The notes beneath the pieces were generated by a model, which had not been told where the DNA came from, searched no databases, and saw only the letters and a list, made by a program, of their open reading frames with translations. The translations under genes were made by a program, and so were the position numbers. A DNA stretch of 64,000 nucleotides from Pseudomonas mosselii (GTDB taxonomy: Bacteria; Pseudomonadota; Gammaproteobacteria; Pseudomonadales; Pseudomonadaceae). The stretch is taken from contig NZ_QJRP01000011.1 in assembly GCF_003205295.1 (NCBI RefSeq), positions 1-64,000 on the forward strand. The letters run 5' to 3'. Below, one piece after another: positions 7,272-15,210 of the stretch (position 1 is the first letter of the stretch; every line of letters begins with the position of its first letter).

Positions 7272-9677
7272 TTACGGCAGGGCGTAGGAAATGACGTAGT
7301 CGCCACGATCGGTCGACTGGCGCGCGCCACCGGCGGTGACCACCACGTACTGCTTGCCGGTTTTCGGCGACACGTAGGTCATCGGGCCGCCCTGGCTGCC
7401 GACCGGCAGGCGGGCCTTCCAGATCTCGTTGCCGTTGCCGCTGTCGTAGGCACGCAGGTAGAAGTCCTGGGTGCCGGCGATGAACACCAGACCGCCCTGG
7501 GTGGACAGGGTGCCGCCCAGGGTCGGCAGGCCGATCTTGATCGGCAGGTGCATGCGGATGCCCAGGGGGCCTGTGTCCTCGACGGTACCGACCGGCACCT
7601 GCCAGGCGATCTGTCGGGTCTTCATGTCGATGGCGGTGAGGGTGCCGAACGGCGGTGCCTGGCACGGAATGCCGGCCACCGACAGGAAGCGGTTCTTGTT
7701 CACCGCGTACGGGGTGCCTTTGAGCGGCACGGCGCCCATGCCGGTGTTCAGTGCTTCGCCACCGCCTGCGGCGGCGCCTTTGTTCTGTGATGGGATCATC
7801 TGGATCCACAGGCCCAGACGCATGTCGTTGACGAAGATGAAGCCATGCACCGGGTCGGTGGAAATGCTGCCCCAGTTCATGCCGCCCAGCGAGCCCGGGA
7901 AGCTCAGCGACAGGTCGGTGCCCGGCGCGGTGTACAGGCCGTCGTAGCGCATCTTCTTGAAGTCGATGCGGCACAGCAGCTGGTCGTACGGGGTGGCGCC
8001 CCACATATCCGACTCGGTCAGGGTCTGCGCGCCGATCTGTGGCATGCCCACCGACTTAGGCTGGGTCGGCGAGTACGGTTCATTGGGGATGTTGCCCGGC
8101 TTGACCGGCACGTCGTCGACCTGGGTCAGCGGCTTGCCGGTGGCGCGGTCGAGCACGTAGATCTGCCCGGCCTTGGTGCCGATCACCACGGCGGGCACGG
8201 TGTTGCCGTCATCCTTGGTGAAGTCGATCAGGCTCGGCTGCATTGGCAGGTCGAAGTCCCAGAGATCGTTGTGCACGGTCTGGTACACCCACTTTTCGTT
8301 GCCCGTGGTGGCGTCCAGGGCCAGCATCGAGGCGCCGTAGGTGTGATCAAGCTTGTTGCGTTCGACGCCGTAGATGTCGGTGGACGAGGAACCCATCGGC
8401 AGGAACAGGGTGTTCATCGCCGGGTCGTACGACATCGGCGCCCAGCTGTTGGGCGTGCTGCGCACGTAGGTCCGGTCGCCTTGCGGGGCTTCGCGGTCCT
8501 GCGGGTTGCCCGGGTCGAAGGCCCAGCGCTGGGCGCCGGTGATCACATCGAAGCCACGGATCACGCCGCCGGGCATGTCGGTCTGGACGTTGTCGGCGAC
8601 GCGGCCGCCGACCACCACGGTGGTGCCGGCCATCAGCGGCGCCGAGGACAGCTGGTAGTACGAGTCCGGCACGTTGCCCAGGCCGGCCTTGAGGTCGACC
8701 TGGCCGTTGTCGCCGAAGCCTTCGCAGAACGCGCCGGTGTCGGCATCGACCGCGATCAGGCGGGCATCGATGGTGTTGGTCAGCAGGCGGCGCTGGCAGT
8801 TGGCGCTGGCCGGCACGCTGCTCACGCTGACCGGTGTGCTGTCGGGCCGGGTCGGTTGGACGATCGGCGCGCTGGCGTCGAAGTAGGCCAGGCCGCGGCA
8901 GCGCTGCCAGACCTTGGACTGGGCGTTGATGGCGTTCTTCCACAGCTCCTTGCCGGTGTCGGCGTCGAGGGCGATCAGGTTGTTGTGCGGGGTGCAGATG
9001 AACACCTTGTCGCCCACCTGCAGCGGGGTGAGCTGGTCTTCGGCGCCGTTGCCGTCGCTCAGGGCGACGTCACCGGTGTGGTAGGTCCAGGCCACCTTGA
9101 GCTGGTCGACGTTGCCACGGTTGATCTGGTCCAGCGCGGCGAAGCGGCTGCCGCCCTCGGTGTTGCCGTAGTGGGCCCAGTCCTTCTGCTGCTGGCCGGG
9201 TTCCACCGGGGTCAGGCCCGGGCCTTTGCCGGTCGGGGCAACGCTGGGATGGGCGACGAACATGTTGCCGGCGGCGATCGCCAGCGCCACGCCCAGCAGG
9301 CAAGCGACGCCGTAGGCACCCTGTGCCTTGCGACGCACCAGCTGCGGATAGACCAGCGCCACCACCAGGCCGATGGCGGCGAACATGAACAACCGCGAGA
9401 ACAGCGGCCAGAACACCAGCCCGGCGTCGGCCACGGCCCAGATCGCGGTGCCGGCGAGGAACAGCGTGTACAGCCAGGCGCCAGCGGGCTTGCGACGGGC
9501 GATGAGAATGCCGGCAATGGCCATGGTCAGGCCGCCGACCAGGAAGTACCAGGAACCGCCCAGGCCGGCCAGCTTGATGCCGCCGGCAGCCAGGAGCAGG
9601 CCGAGCAGGGCGATGACGACGCCCAGGCCGATCAGGATGAGGGTTGAGGCGCCAGAGGCGCGGGGTGAGTCTTTCAT
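7272..9677 (-). CDS. gcd: Membrane-bound PQQ-dependent glucose dehydrogenase
   Basis: An 801-residue quinoprotein that oxidises glucose to gluconolactone on the periplasmic face and passes electrons to ubiquinone. About five transmembrane helices occupy residues 1-140. The eight-bladed PQQ propeller follows, starting at DWAHYGNTEGGSRFAALDQIN, with typical repeats such as LIALDADTGKELW and LTAIDMKTRQIAWQVPVGT. The length matches the Gcd family (about 800). The gene is followed by oprB on the same strand. Cofactor PQQ must be made by genes outside this window. The upstream 147 nt contain three inverted repeats and probable promoter elements. Assignment is secure. Confidence 0.96.
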   Translation of the reverse strand: MKDSPRASGASTLILIGLGVVIALLGLLLAAGGIKLAGLGGSWYFLVGGLTMAIAGILIARRKPAGAWLYTLFLAGTAIWAVADAGLVFWPLFSRLFMFAAIGLVVALVYPQLVRRKAQGAYGVACLLGVALAIAAGNMFVAHPSVAPTGKGPGLTPVEPGQQQKDWAHYGNTEGGSRFAALDQINRGNVDQLKVAWTYHTGDVALSDGNGAEDQLTPLQVGDKVFICTPHNNLIALDADTGKELWKNAINAQSKVWQRCRGLAYFDASAPIVQPTRPDSTPVSVSSVPASANCQRRLLTNTIDARLIAVDADTGAFCEGFGDNGQVDLKAGLGNVPDSYYQLSSAPLMAGTTVVVGGRVADNVQTDMPGGVIRGFDVITGAQRWAFDPGNPQDREAPQGDRTYVRSTPNSWAPMSYDPAMNTLFLPMGSSSTDIYGVERNKLDHTYGASMLALDATTGNEKWVYQTVHNDLWDFDLPMQPSLIDFTKDDGNTVPAVVIGTKAGQIYVLDRATGKPLTQVDDVPVKPGNIPNEPYSPTQPKSVGMPQIGAQTLTESDMWGATPYDQLLCRIDFKKMRYDGLYTAPGTDLSLSFPGSLGGMNWGSISTDPVHGFIFVNDMRLGLWIQMIPSQNKGAAAGGGEALNTGMGAVPLKGTPYAVNKNRFLSVAGIPCQAPPFGTLTAIDMKTRQIAWQVPVGTVEDTGPLGIRMHLPIKIGLPTLGGTLSTQGGLVFIAGTQDFYLRAYDSGNGNEIWKARLPVGSQGGPMTYVSPKTGKQYVVVTAGGARQSTDRGDYVISYALP

Positions 9678-9717
9678 GCCAGGGATCTCGCAGGTGGAAT
9701 GCGAGAAGTTTAAGCCC

Positions 9718-9763
9718 TTAGCAAGCTAATTAACAAGTTAGTACATTTTGCGGCAAGCAAAAT
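9718..9763. promoter_or_regulatory. Cluster of three inverted repeats upstream of gcd
   Basis: Two abutting 12-mers, TTAGCAAGCTAA (9718-9729) and TTAACAAGTTAG (9730-9741), share the pattern TTARC-AA-GYTAR. They are followed by ATTTTGC-N5-GCAAAAT (9745-9763). On the gcd strand a TTGTTA hexamer falls inside the second repeat. A weak -10 candidate lies 17-18 nt further on, so a bound protein would sit on the promoter. The regulator is unknown; sugar regulators such as HexR or GltR are possibilities, not identifications. Confidence 0.5.
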
Positions 9764-9824
9764 TCTGCAGATTACGCGCCCTCCTGTAGGAGCGGCGCTT
9801 ACCCCTGTAGTGATGAGTAAGCAC

Positions 9825-10418
9825 TCAGACCTGCAACCCCTCCATCAAACAGCGCAACGCCCCCTTCACCCGCTCCGCCGCCGCCTGCGGATCGTCCTGG
9901 GCGATCACCCACATGCCGCTGTCGCCCATCGCGCCGTTGATCAGGTGAGCCATGGCCACGGCGTCGAAGGCGCGCAGCCTGCCGGCCTGCTGCAACTCCA
10001 CCAGCCCCTGGGCCATGGGTCCGATGTAGCTGGCTTCCTCCAGTTCGCGCAGGCGCGGGCCGAGCACCCCGGGGGCGTCCTGCAGCAGGATGCGCCGCAG
10101 GGCCGGCTCGTGCAGCAGGTCGTAGTAGTACAGGCAAGTGTCGATGTAGCCCTCCCACGGGTCGTCATGGGTGGCGTAGCGGGCGTCGATCGCCTGGTTG
10201 ATCTCCTCGAGCAGGTGCTGCACCACGGCGGTGAACAGCCCGGCCTTGCCGCCGAAATGGTGGTGCAGGGCACCCCGGGTGAGGTCGGCTTCGGCGCACA
10301 GTTCGTCCATCACCACGGCGGCAAAGCCCTTTTCGGCGAACTGGCGGCGGGCGACGGCGATCAGCCGTTCGGTGGTGTCCGCGCTCATGGCGGCGCGGCT
10401 GCGGCGAGGGGTGGGCAT
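9825..10418 (-). CDS. TetR family repressor, likely of the adjacent MATE efflux gene
   Basis: A 197-residue TetR regulator. The DNA-binding domain spans residues 15-62, with the helix-turn-helix at about 37-58 (MDELCAEADLTRGALHHHFGGK). The remaining residues form the ligand domain. ATG at 10418 has CGGAG upstream. It is divergent from the MATE transporter gene, with a 103-nt gap that contains two near-identical palindromic sites. This is the usual layout of a drug-sensing repressor that shuts off an exporter and itself until an inducer binds. The inducer is not apparent. Confidence 0.9.
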   Translation of the reverse strand: MPTPRRSRAAMSADTTERLIAVARRQFAEKGFAAVVMDELCAEADLTRGALHHHFGGKAGLFTAVVQHLLEEINQAIDARYATHDDPWEGYIDTCLYYYDLLHEPALRRILLQDAPGVLGPRLRELEEASYIGPMAQGLVELQQAGRLRAFDAVAMAHLINGAMGDSGMWVIAQDDPQAAAERVKGALRCLMEGLQV

Positions 10419-10450
10419 GGAGGGCTCCGGGTGAAAAGCGGTGGCTGCAA

Positions 10451-10507
10451 ATTAGCATACGTTGCGTATGTCAATAAATGACATTAGCATACGCGGCGTA
10501 TGTCAAT
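10451..10507. promoter_or_regulatory. Double TetR-type operator (two 25-bp direct copies)
   Basis: Two 25-bp copies (10451-10475 and 10483-10507) have identical outer bases and differ only in the central three (TTG versus CGG). Each contains the palindrome CATACG-N3-CGTATG, inside ATTAG...GTCAAT flanks. Centres are 32 bp apart, about three helical turns. The second copy ends 14 nt before the MATE start codon, so a repressor here would block initiation. Confidence 0.8.
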
Positions 10508-10521
10508 TGGAGGTTACTACC

Positions 10522-11889
10522 GTGACTGCCCTCGTTTCACGTAAGAAGGTTGCCTGGCTGGGTGAGTTGCCCGGCCTGTTGCGCCTGGCGCTGCCGCTGG
10601 TGCTGGGCCTGTCGGCGGCCGAGCTGATCAGCCTGACCGATACCGTGCTGCTGGCCTCGCTGGGCACCGTGGTGCTGGCCTGTGTCGCGCTGACCAGCAG
10701 CGCCGGGCTGATCTTCCATGCCGGGCTGTACGGCATGCTCGCCACCCTCAGCGTGCGCGTCGGTCATGCCTACGGTGCCGACGACCCCGCTGCCGTGGCG
10801 CGCACGCTGCGCGCCGGGCTGGGCTATGGCCTGCTGGTGGGTATCCTCGGCTGCCTGGCGATGCTGGCCTGCCTGCCGTTGGTGCAATGGCTGGGCGTGC
10901 CGCTGCCCGACGTGGCGTTACTGACGCCGTACTGGCAGGCCATGGCGGTGTTCCTGATCCCGTACTGCCTGGCGGTGGTGTTCAAGGATGTGCTGGAAGC
11001 CATCGGCCGGCCCTGGGTGGGTGTGCTGCTGGTGATGAGCGCGGTGCTGTTCAACATTCCGCTGAGCTATGGCCTGATCCACGGGCATTTCGGTTTGCCG
11101 GCGCTGGGCCTGCTGGGGGCGGGTATCGCCGGGGTGATCGCCGAATCGCTGGCGGTGTTGCTGGCCCTGGCTTATTGGCGCCTGGCGCCATCGCTGGCCC
11201 GTTACCGCCTGGCGCCACAGGGGGCGCGTCTGTCCTGGCGCACGTTGCTGGGCGAGGGCTGGCCGCTGGGCCTGGGTTATCTCGCCGAGGCCGGCGCGGT
11301 GGTGATCGCCGCCTGGATGCTGGGCTGGCTGGGCAATGCGGCCCTGGCGGCCAACCAGGTGGTGCAGTCGATCGGCGCGTTGCTGTACATGTTGCCGCTG
11401 GGCATGGCAGCGGCGGTGAGCATCCGCATCAGCCAGGCCCAGGGCCGCGGCGAGACGGCGCGCATCCGCGCCATCGGCAGTGCCACCTTTGCCAGCGTCA
11501 CCGTCTGGATGCTGGTGGCCACCGTGCTGCTGGCGCTGTTCGGCCGCTCCATCGCCGAGGCCATGAGCGACGACCCGCAGGTGATCGCCATCGCCGTGCC
11601 GATGTTCGTGGTGGTCGCGGCCATGCAGGTGGCCGACGGCCTGCAGTCCACAGCGCTGGGCGCCTTGCGCGGCCTGCAGGATTACCGCTGGCCGGTGGGG
11701 GTGACCATGATCAGCTACTGGTTGCTGGCGCTGCCGCTGAGCTACTGGCTGGCCTTCCACTCCTCGCTGGGCGCGGTGGGTGTCTGGGTAGGTTTCGCTT
11801 GTGGCCTGGCCGTGGCGGCGGTGATGCTGCCGTGGCGGTTCTATCGGTTGCAGGCGGCGCCCACCCGGGTGGCAATGGCTCAGCCCTGA
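10522..11889 (+). CDS. MATE family multidrug efflux transporter (NorM-like)
   Basis: A 455-residue inner-membrane exporter of the multidrug and toxic compound extrusion family, driven by Na+ or H+. It has about 12 helices and the typical N-terminal LRLALPLVLGLSAAELISLTD block. The conserved second-half motif GAAVVIAAWMLG...ALAANQVVQSI is present in local form. I prefer the GTG start at 10522, because GGAGG lies 10 nt upstream. The in-frame ATG at 10462 lies inside the operator region and would put coding sequence across both repressor sites. It overlaps the convergent cupin gene by 10 nt at the 3' end. Confidence 0.9.
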   Translation: MTALVSRKKVAWLGELPGLLRLALPLVLGLSAAELISLTDTVLLASLGTVVLACVALTSSAGLIFHAGLYGMLATLSVRVGHAYGADDPAAVARTLRAGLGYGLLVGILGCLAMLACLPLVQWLGVPLPDVALLTPYWQAMAVFLIPYCLAVVFKDVLEAIGRPWVGVLLVMSAVLFNIPLSYGLIHGHFGLPALGLLGAGIAGVIAESLAVLLALAYWRLAPSLARYRLAPQGARLSWRTLLGEGWPLGLGYLAEAGAVVIAAWMLGWLGNAALAANQVVQSIGALLYMLPLGMAAAVSIRISQAQGRGETARIRAIGSATFASVTVWMLVATVLLALFGRSIAEAMSDDPQVIAIAVPMFVVVAAMQVADGLQSTALGALRGLQDYRWPVGVTMISYWLLALPLSYWLAFHSSLGAVGVWVGFACGLAVAAVMLPWRFYRLQAAPTRVAMAQP

Positions 11890-12209
11890 TAGAACACCGC
11901 CAGCCACACCGTGGCCACGCCGGCCTCGGTCCATTCCACGCGGTGGCGGCAGCGGGGTGGGATGTCCAGGTAGTCGCCGGGGCGCAGCACGCGGGTATGC
12001 GCCTCGTGTTCCAGGCGCAGTCCGGCGCTGCCGCTGAGCACGACCACCCATTCGCCCTCGGCCTGGTCGTACCAGAACCCCGGCGGGCTGGCCTGGCCGC
12101 TGGAGACGATACGCTCGATGCGCAGGCCCGCACGCCGGAGCAGGTCGGTGAATTGCTCGTCGGCGTCGGGCGCGAGCGGGGGCAGGGCGGTGAACAGGTT
12201 GTCGGGCAT
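11880..12209 (-). CDS. Small cupin-domain protein
   Basis: A 109-residue single-domain cupin of unknown substrate. Residues about 45-105 form the conserved barrel: the first motif region is EGEWVVVLSGSAGLRLE and the second is PGDYLDIPPRCRHRVEW. The usual HxH pair of the first motif is replaced (FWYDQ), while the second-motif His is kept. Metal binding is therefore doubtful. The start at 12209 gives MPDNLFTALPPL; the longer frame overlaps the neighbouring promoter. Its 3' end overlaps the MATE gene by 10 nt, and it is divergent from the LysR gene. No function can be assigned. Confidence 0.8.
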   Translation of the reverse strand: MPDNLFTALPPLAPDADEQFTDLLRRAGLRIERIVSSGQASPPGFWYDQAEGEWVVVLSGSAGLRLEHEAHTRVLRPGDYLDIPPRCRHRVEWTEAGVATVWLAVFYQG

Positions 12210-12283
12210 GGACGGCTCGCGCGTGGTTGATTCCAGGCAGTGATTGTAGGAAGGTTTCGACCTTTGCCCCACGGAAGATCACG

Positions 12284-13183
12284 ATGGACAAGCTGCTGGC
12301 GCTCAAGGTGTTCATGGCCACCGCCGAGGCCGGCGGCTTCTCCGCCGCCGCGCGCAGGCTCGGGGTGGCGACTTCCTCGGTGACCCGCCAGGTCGACGCC
12401 CTGGAGCTGGCGCTGGGGGCCAGCCTGCTCAACCGTTCGACCCGCCAGGTCAGCCTGACTGAAGCCGGCACCAGCTACTACCAGCGTGCCCGCGAGATCC
12501 TCGAGGCCCTGGCCGAGGCCGACGCCAGCGTCGCCGACCGCGGCGAGGAGCCGGTTGGCGTGTTGCGCCTATGCCTGCCGGTGGAGTTCGGCCGCCGGGT
12601 GATCGCCCCGCACCTGGGCGCATTCCTTGCCCGTCACCCGGCACTGGAGCTGGACATCGACCTGAGCGACCGCTTCGACGACCTGCTCGATGGCCGCTAC
12701 GACCTGACCATCCGCCTCGGCGAGCCGGCGCCCAGCGATGAACTGGTGTGTCGCCCGCTGGGGCGCTTCGAGCGCTGGCTGGTGGCCAGCCCTGCGTACC
12801 TGCGCCGGCAGCCGTCGCTGAGCGAGCCGCAGCAACTGGCCGCGTGCGCCTGCCTGCGCTTTCGCTACGGCCAGTCGGCGCGACCCTGGCGCCTGAGCCG
12901 GGGTGAGCAGCGCCTGGAACTGGACGTCAGCGGCCCGTTGCGTTGCGCCAACGCCGACCTGTTGCGCGAGGCGGCCATGGCCGGCAGCGGTGTGGCGCTG
13001 CTGGCCGACTGGCTGGTGCGCGAGGATGTCGAGGCCGGGCGCCTGCAGCGGCTGTTCGCCGACTGGACGGTGAGCCCGGGGGCGGCCAGCGCCAGCATCA
13101 ACGCCCTTTACCTGCCCAACCACCGAGGCTCGCGGCGGGTCATGGCGTTCATCGCCTTCTGCGAGGAGTTGCTGGCCGGCTGA
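12284..13183 (+). CDS. LysR family transcriptional regulator
   Basis: A 299-residue LysR-type regulator. Residues 1-60 are the winged helix-turn-helix (LKVFMATAEAGGFSAAARRLGVATSSVTRQVDALE). Residues about 88-295 are the periplasmic-binding-protein-like effector domain, including the RFDDLLDGRYDLTIRLG segment common to the YafC/DhcR-like branch. ATG 12284 is chosen; sequence upstream is not conserved. It lies 107 nt upstream of an MFS exporter gene on the same strand and is divergent from the cupin gene, so either could be its target. Confidence 0.92.
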   Translation: MDKLLALKVFMATAEAGGFSAAARRLGVATSSVTRQVDALELALGASLLNRSTRQVSLTEAGTSYYQRAREILEALAEADASVADRGEEPVGVLRLCLPVEFGRRVIAPHLGAFLARHPALELDIDLSDRFDDLLDGRYDLTIRLGEPAPSDELVCRPLGRFERWLVASPAYLRRQPSLSEPQQLAACACLRFRYGQSARPWRLSRGEQRLELDVSGPLRCANADLLREAAMAGSGVALLADWLVREDVEAGRLQRLFADWTVSPGAASASINALYLPNHRGSRRVMAFIAFCEELLAG

Positions 13184-13290
13184 GGCGTTGCGCGCCGCGC
13201 AAAGGCCCGTTGCGCAGGCGATGGATTCTCGCCGGGGCGGATGTCCGTCACCCTTCGCGCACATCCTTTCGCAAGCCGAGGCTCCCTCGA

Positions 13291-14487
13291 ATGAATCCCT
13301 CCCTCGCCGTCACCCAGGCATCGGTCCCAGGCCTGAGCCGGGCCCTGGTAACGCTGCTGGCGTTCTGCTGCGGCGCTATAGTCGCCAACATCTACTACGC
13401 CCAGCCCATCGTCGGCCTGATCGCGCCGGACCTGGGGCTGTCCACCGAGCGCGCCAGCCTGATCGTGTCGCTGACCCAGATCGGCTACGCCCTGGGCCTG
13501 TTGTTCCTGGTGCCGCTGGCCGACCTGCTGGAGAACCGCCGGCTGATGATCGCCACGGCGGTGCTGGCCACCGGCAGCCTGCTGCTGGCCGGCACCAGCG
13601 GTCATGGGCAGGGCGAGGTGTTCCTGCTGTACGCGCTGCTGATCGGCTTCAGCTCGGTAGCGGTGCAGATGCTGATACCGCTGGCGGCGCACCTGGCGCC
13701 GGAGCGCGAGCGTGGCCGGGTGGTCGGCAACATCATGGGCGGTTTGCTGCTGGGCATCCTGCTGGCGCGGCCACTGGCGAGCCTGGTGGCCGATCACTTC
13801 GGCTGGCGCGCGGTGTTCCTCGGCGCCGCCGGGGTGATGGTGGCGATCATCCTGTTGCTGGCGTTGACCTTGCCGCGCCGGATGCCGGAGCACAAGGCCA
13901 GCTATGCCGGGCTGATGGCCTCGTTACTGGTGCTGTTGCGCCGCTATCCGGTGTTGCGCCGGCGGGCGCTGTACCAGGCGCTGATGTTCGCGGCGTTCAG
14001 CCTGTACTGGACGGCGGTGCCGCTGGCGCTGGCCGGCGAGCACGGCCTGTCGCAGAGCCAGATCGCGTTGTTCGCCCTGGTGGGGGCGGTGGGCGCGGTG
14101 GCGGCGCCGCTGGCCGGGCGCCTGGCCGATGCCGGCCATGCGCGACGCGGCTCGCTGCTGGCGATGGCCCTGGCGCCGCTGGCCTTGCTGCTGGGCTTGA
14201 GCGCACCGGGCGCCGGCGTGATCGGCCTGGGATTGACCGGGGTGCTGCTGGATTTCGCTGTGCAGATGAACATGGTCATCGGCCAGCGTGAGGTGTACGC
14301 GCTGGATCCGGCCAGCCGTGGCCGGCTCAATGCCCTGTACATGACCAGCATCTTCCTCGGCGGGGCGTTGGGTTCGGCGCTGGCCAGCGGGGTGTATGCG
14401 CAGTATGGCTGGAGTGGCGTGGCATGGCTGGGAGCGGGATTGCCGGCGGTGGCGCTGGTGGTGTTCCTGATCACTTCCCGGCGTTGA
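13291..14487 (+). CDS. MFS transporter, 12-TM exporter type
   Basis: A 398-residue inner-membrane major facilitator. The N-terminal helix contains GAIVANIYYAQPIVGLIAPDLGLS, which is typical of a branch of proton-coupled drug or sugar efflux MFS proteins. The loop 2-3 region reads LVPLADLLENRRLM (a relaxed form of the GxLaDrxGrr motif). The second half repeats it as APLAGRLADAGHARRG. ATG 13291 follows the LysR gene by 107 nt, suggesting LysR-controlled expression. Substrate is unknown. It converges on the lysE gene with a 11-nt gap. Confidence 0.88.
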   Translation: MNPSLAVTQASVPGLSRALVTLLAFCCGAIVANIYYAQPIVGLIAPDLGLSTERASLIVSLTQIGYALGLLFLVPLADLLENRRLMIATAVLATGSLLLAGTSGHGQGEVFLLYALLIGFSSVAVQMLIPLAAHLAPERERGRVVGNIMGGLLLGILLARPLASLVADHFGWRAVFLGAAGVMVAIILLLALTLPRRMPEHKASYAGLMASLLVLLRRYPVLRRRALYQALMFAAFSLYWTAVPLALAGEHGLSQSQIALFALVGAVGAVAAPLAGRLADAGHARRGSLLAMALAPLALLLGLSAPGAGVIGLGLTGVLLDFAVQMNMVIGQREVYALDPASRGRLNALYMTSIFLGGALGSALASGVYAQYGWSGVAWLGAGLPAVALVVFLITSRR

Positions 14488-14498
14488 TCCCAGGGCGT

Positions 14499-15110
14499 TC
14501 ATCGTCCCAGCGGCAGGGCCACGCCAATCAGGGCGAACAGGCTCCCGCAGCAGCGGTTGAACCCGCGTCCGCCCTTGGCCAGCCATGGGCGGATACGAAA
14601 TGCCAGGCGTGCCAGCAGGTACTCCACCAGGCATTCGACACCGGCGAAGGTCGCCGCCATCACCACGAACTGCACCAGCAGGCCGCGCTGCGGGTCGATG
14701 AACTGGGGCAGGAATGCGCCATAGAACAGCAACACCTTGGGGTTGGCCAGCGCCGACAGGCAGCCCTGGCGGAACAGTCCGGCATTGCTCAGCGCCACGC
14801 CGCCCAGAGCTTGCTCCAGGTGCAGCGCCGGGGTGCGCCACAGCTGGATCCCCAGCCAGACCAGGTACGCCCCGCCGACCCACTTGAGCACCGTCAGCAC
14901 CGAGGCCGAGGCCTGCAGCAGGGCGCTCAGGCCAAACATGGTCAGGGCGATCAGGGTGCTGAAGCCGAGCACCCCGCCAAGGATGGTGAACAGCGTGCGG
15001 CGGGCGCCGTACAGCGCGCCATGGGTCAGGGCCAGCAGGCTGTTCGGACCTGGGGTCAGCGACAGGCCGATGCTGGCGAGCAGGTAGATGAGCCAGGTGT
15101 CGAGTGCCAT
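14499..15110 (-). CDS. LysE/RhtB family amino acid exporter
   Basis: A 203-residue inner-membrane protein with about six hydrophobic segments. It has the family's N-terminal signature SIGLSLTPGPNSLLALTHGALYGARR and the downstream block LSALANPKVLLFYGAFLPQFIDP. Such proteins export amino acids or homoserine lactone-like compounds. It is divergent from a GATase1-AraC regulator gene across a 100-nt gap holding two direct repeats. That regulator therefore probably controls it. ATG 15110 gives the standard family N-terminus. Confidence 0.93.
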   Translation of the reverse strand: MALDTWLIYLLASIGLSLTPGPNSLLALTHGALYGARRTLFTILGGVLGFSTLIALTMFGLSALLQASASVLTVLKWVGGAYLVWLGIQLWRTPALHLEQALGGVALSNAGLFRQGCLSALANPKVLLFYGAFLPQFIDPQRGLLVQFVVMAATFAGVECLVEYLLARLAFRIRPWLAKGGRGFNRCCGSLFALIGVALPLGR

Positions 15111-15172
15111 GGGGGAGCCTTGTGGAGGTGCAGGGCGCCAGTGTAGGGCAGAGCGATGGGAATACAGGGTAG

Positions 15173-15204
15173 TATCTGGTCATTCAAAGGTCATATCTGG
15201 ACAT
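15173..15204 (+). promoter_or_regulatory. AraC-type direct repeat operator
   Basis: TATCTGGTCAT (15173-15183) is repeated as TATCTGGACAT (15194-15204). Start-to-start spacing is 21 bp, two helical turns, as expected for an AraC-family protein contacting one DNA face. The pair lies in the lysE/AraC divergent gap. The downstream copy ends 6 nt before the regulator's start codon, which suits negative autoregulation combined with activation of lysE. Confidence 0.65.
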
Positions 15205-15210
15205 GCCTCA

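Noticed and set aside
10462..10521. ATG start at 10462 for the MATE transporter
   Set aside because: It would translate through both TetR operator copies and lacks a ribosome site; GTG 10522 has GGAGG and a normal N-terminus.
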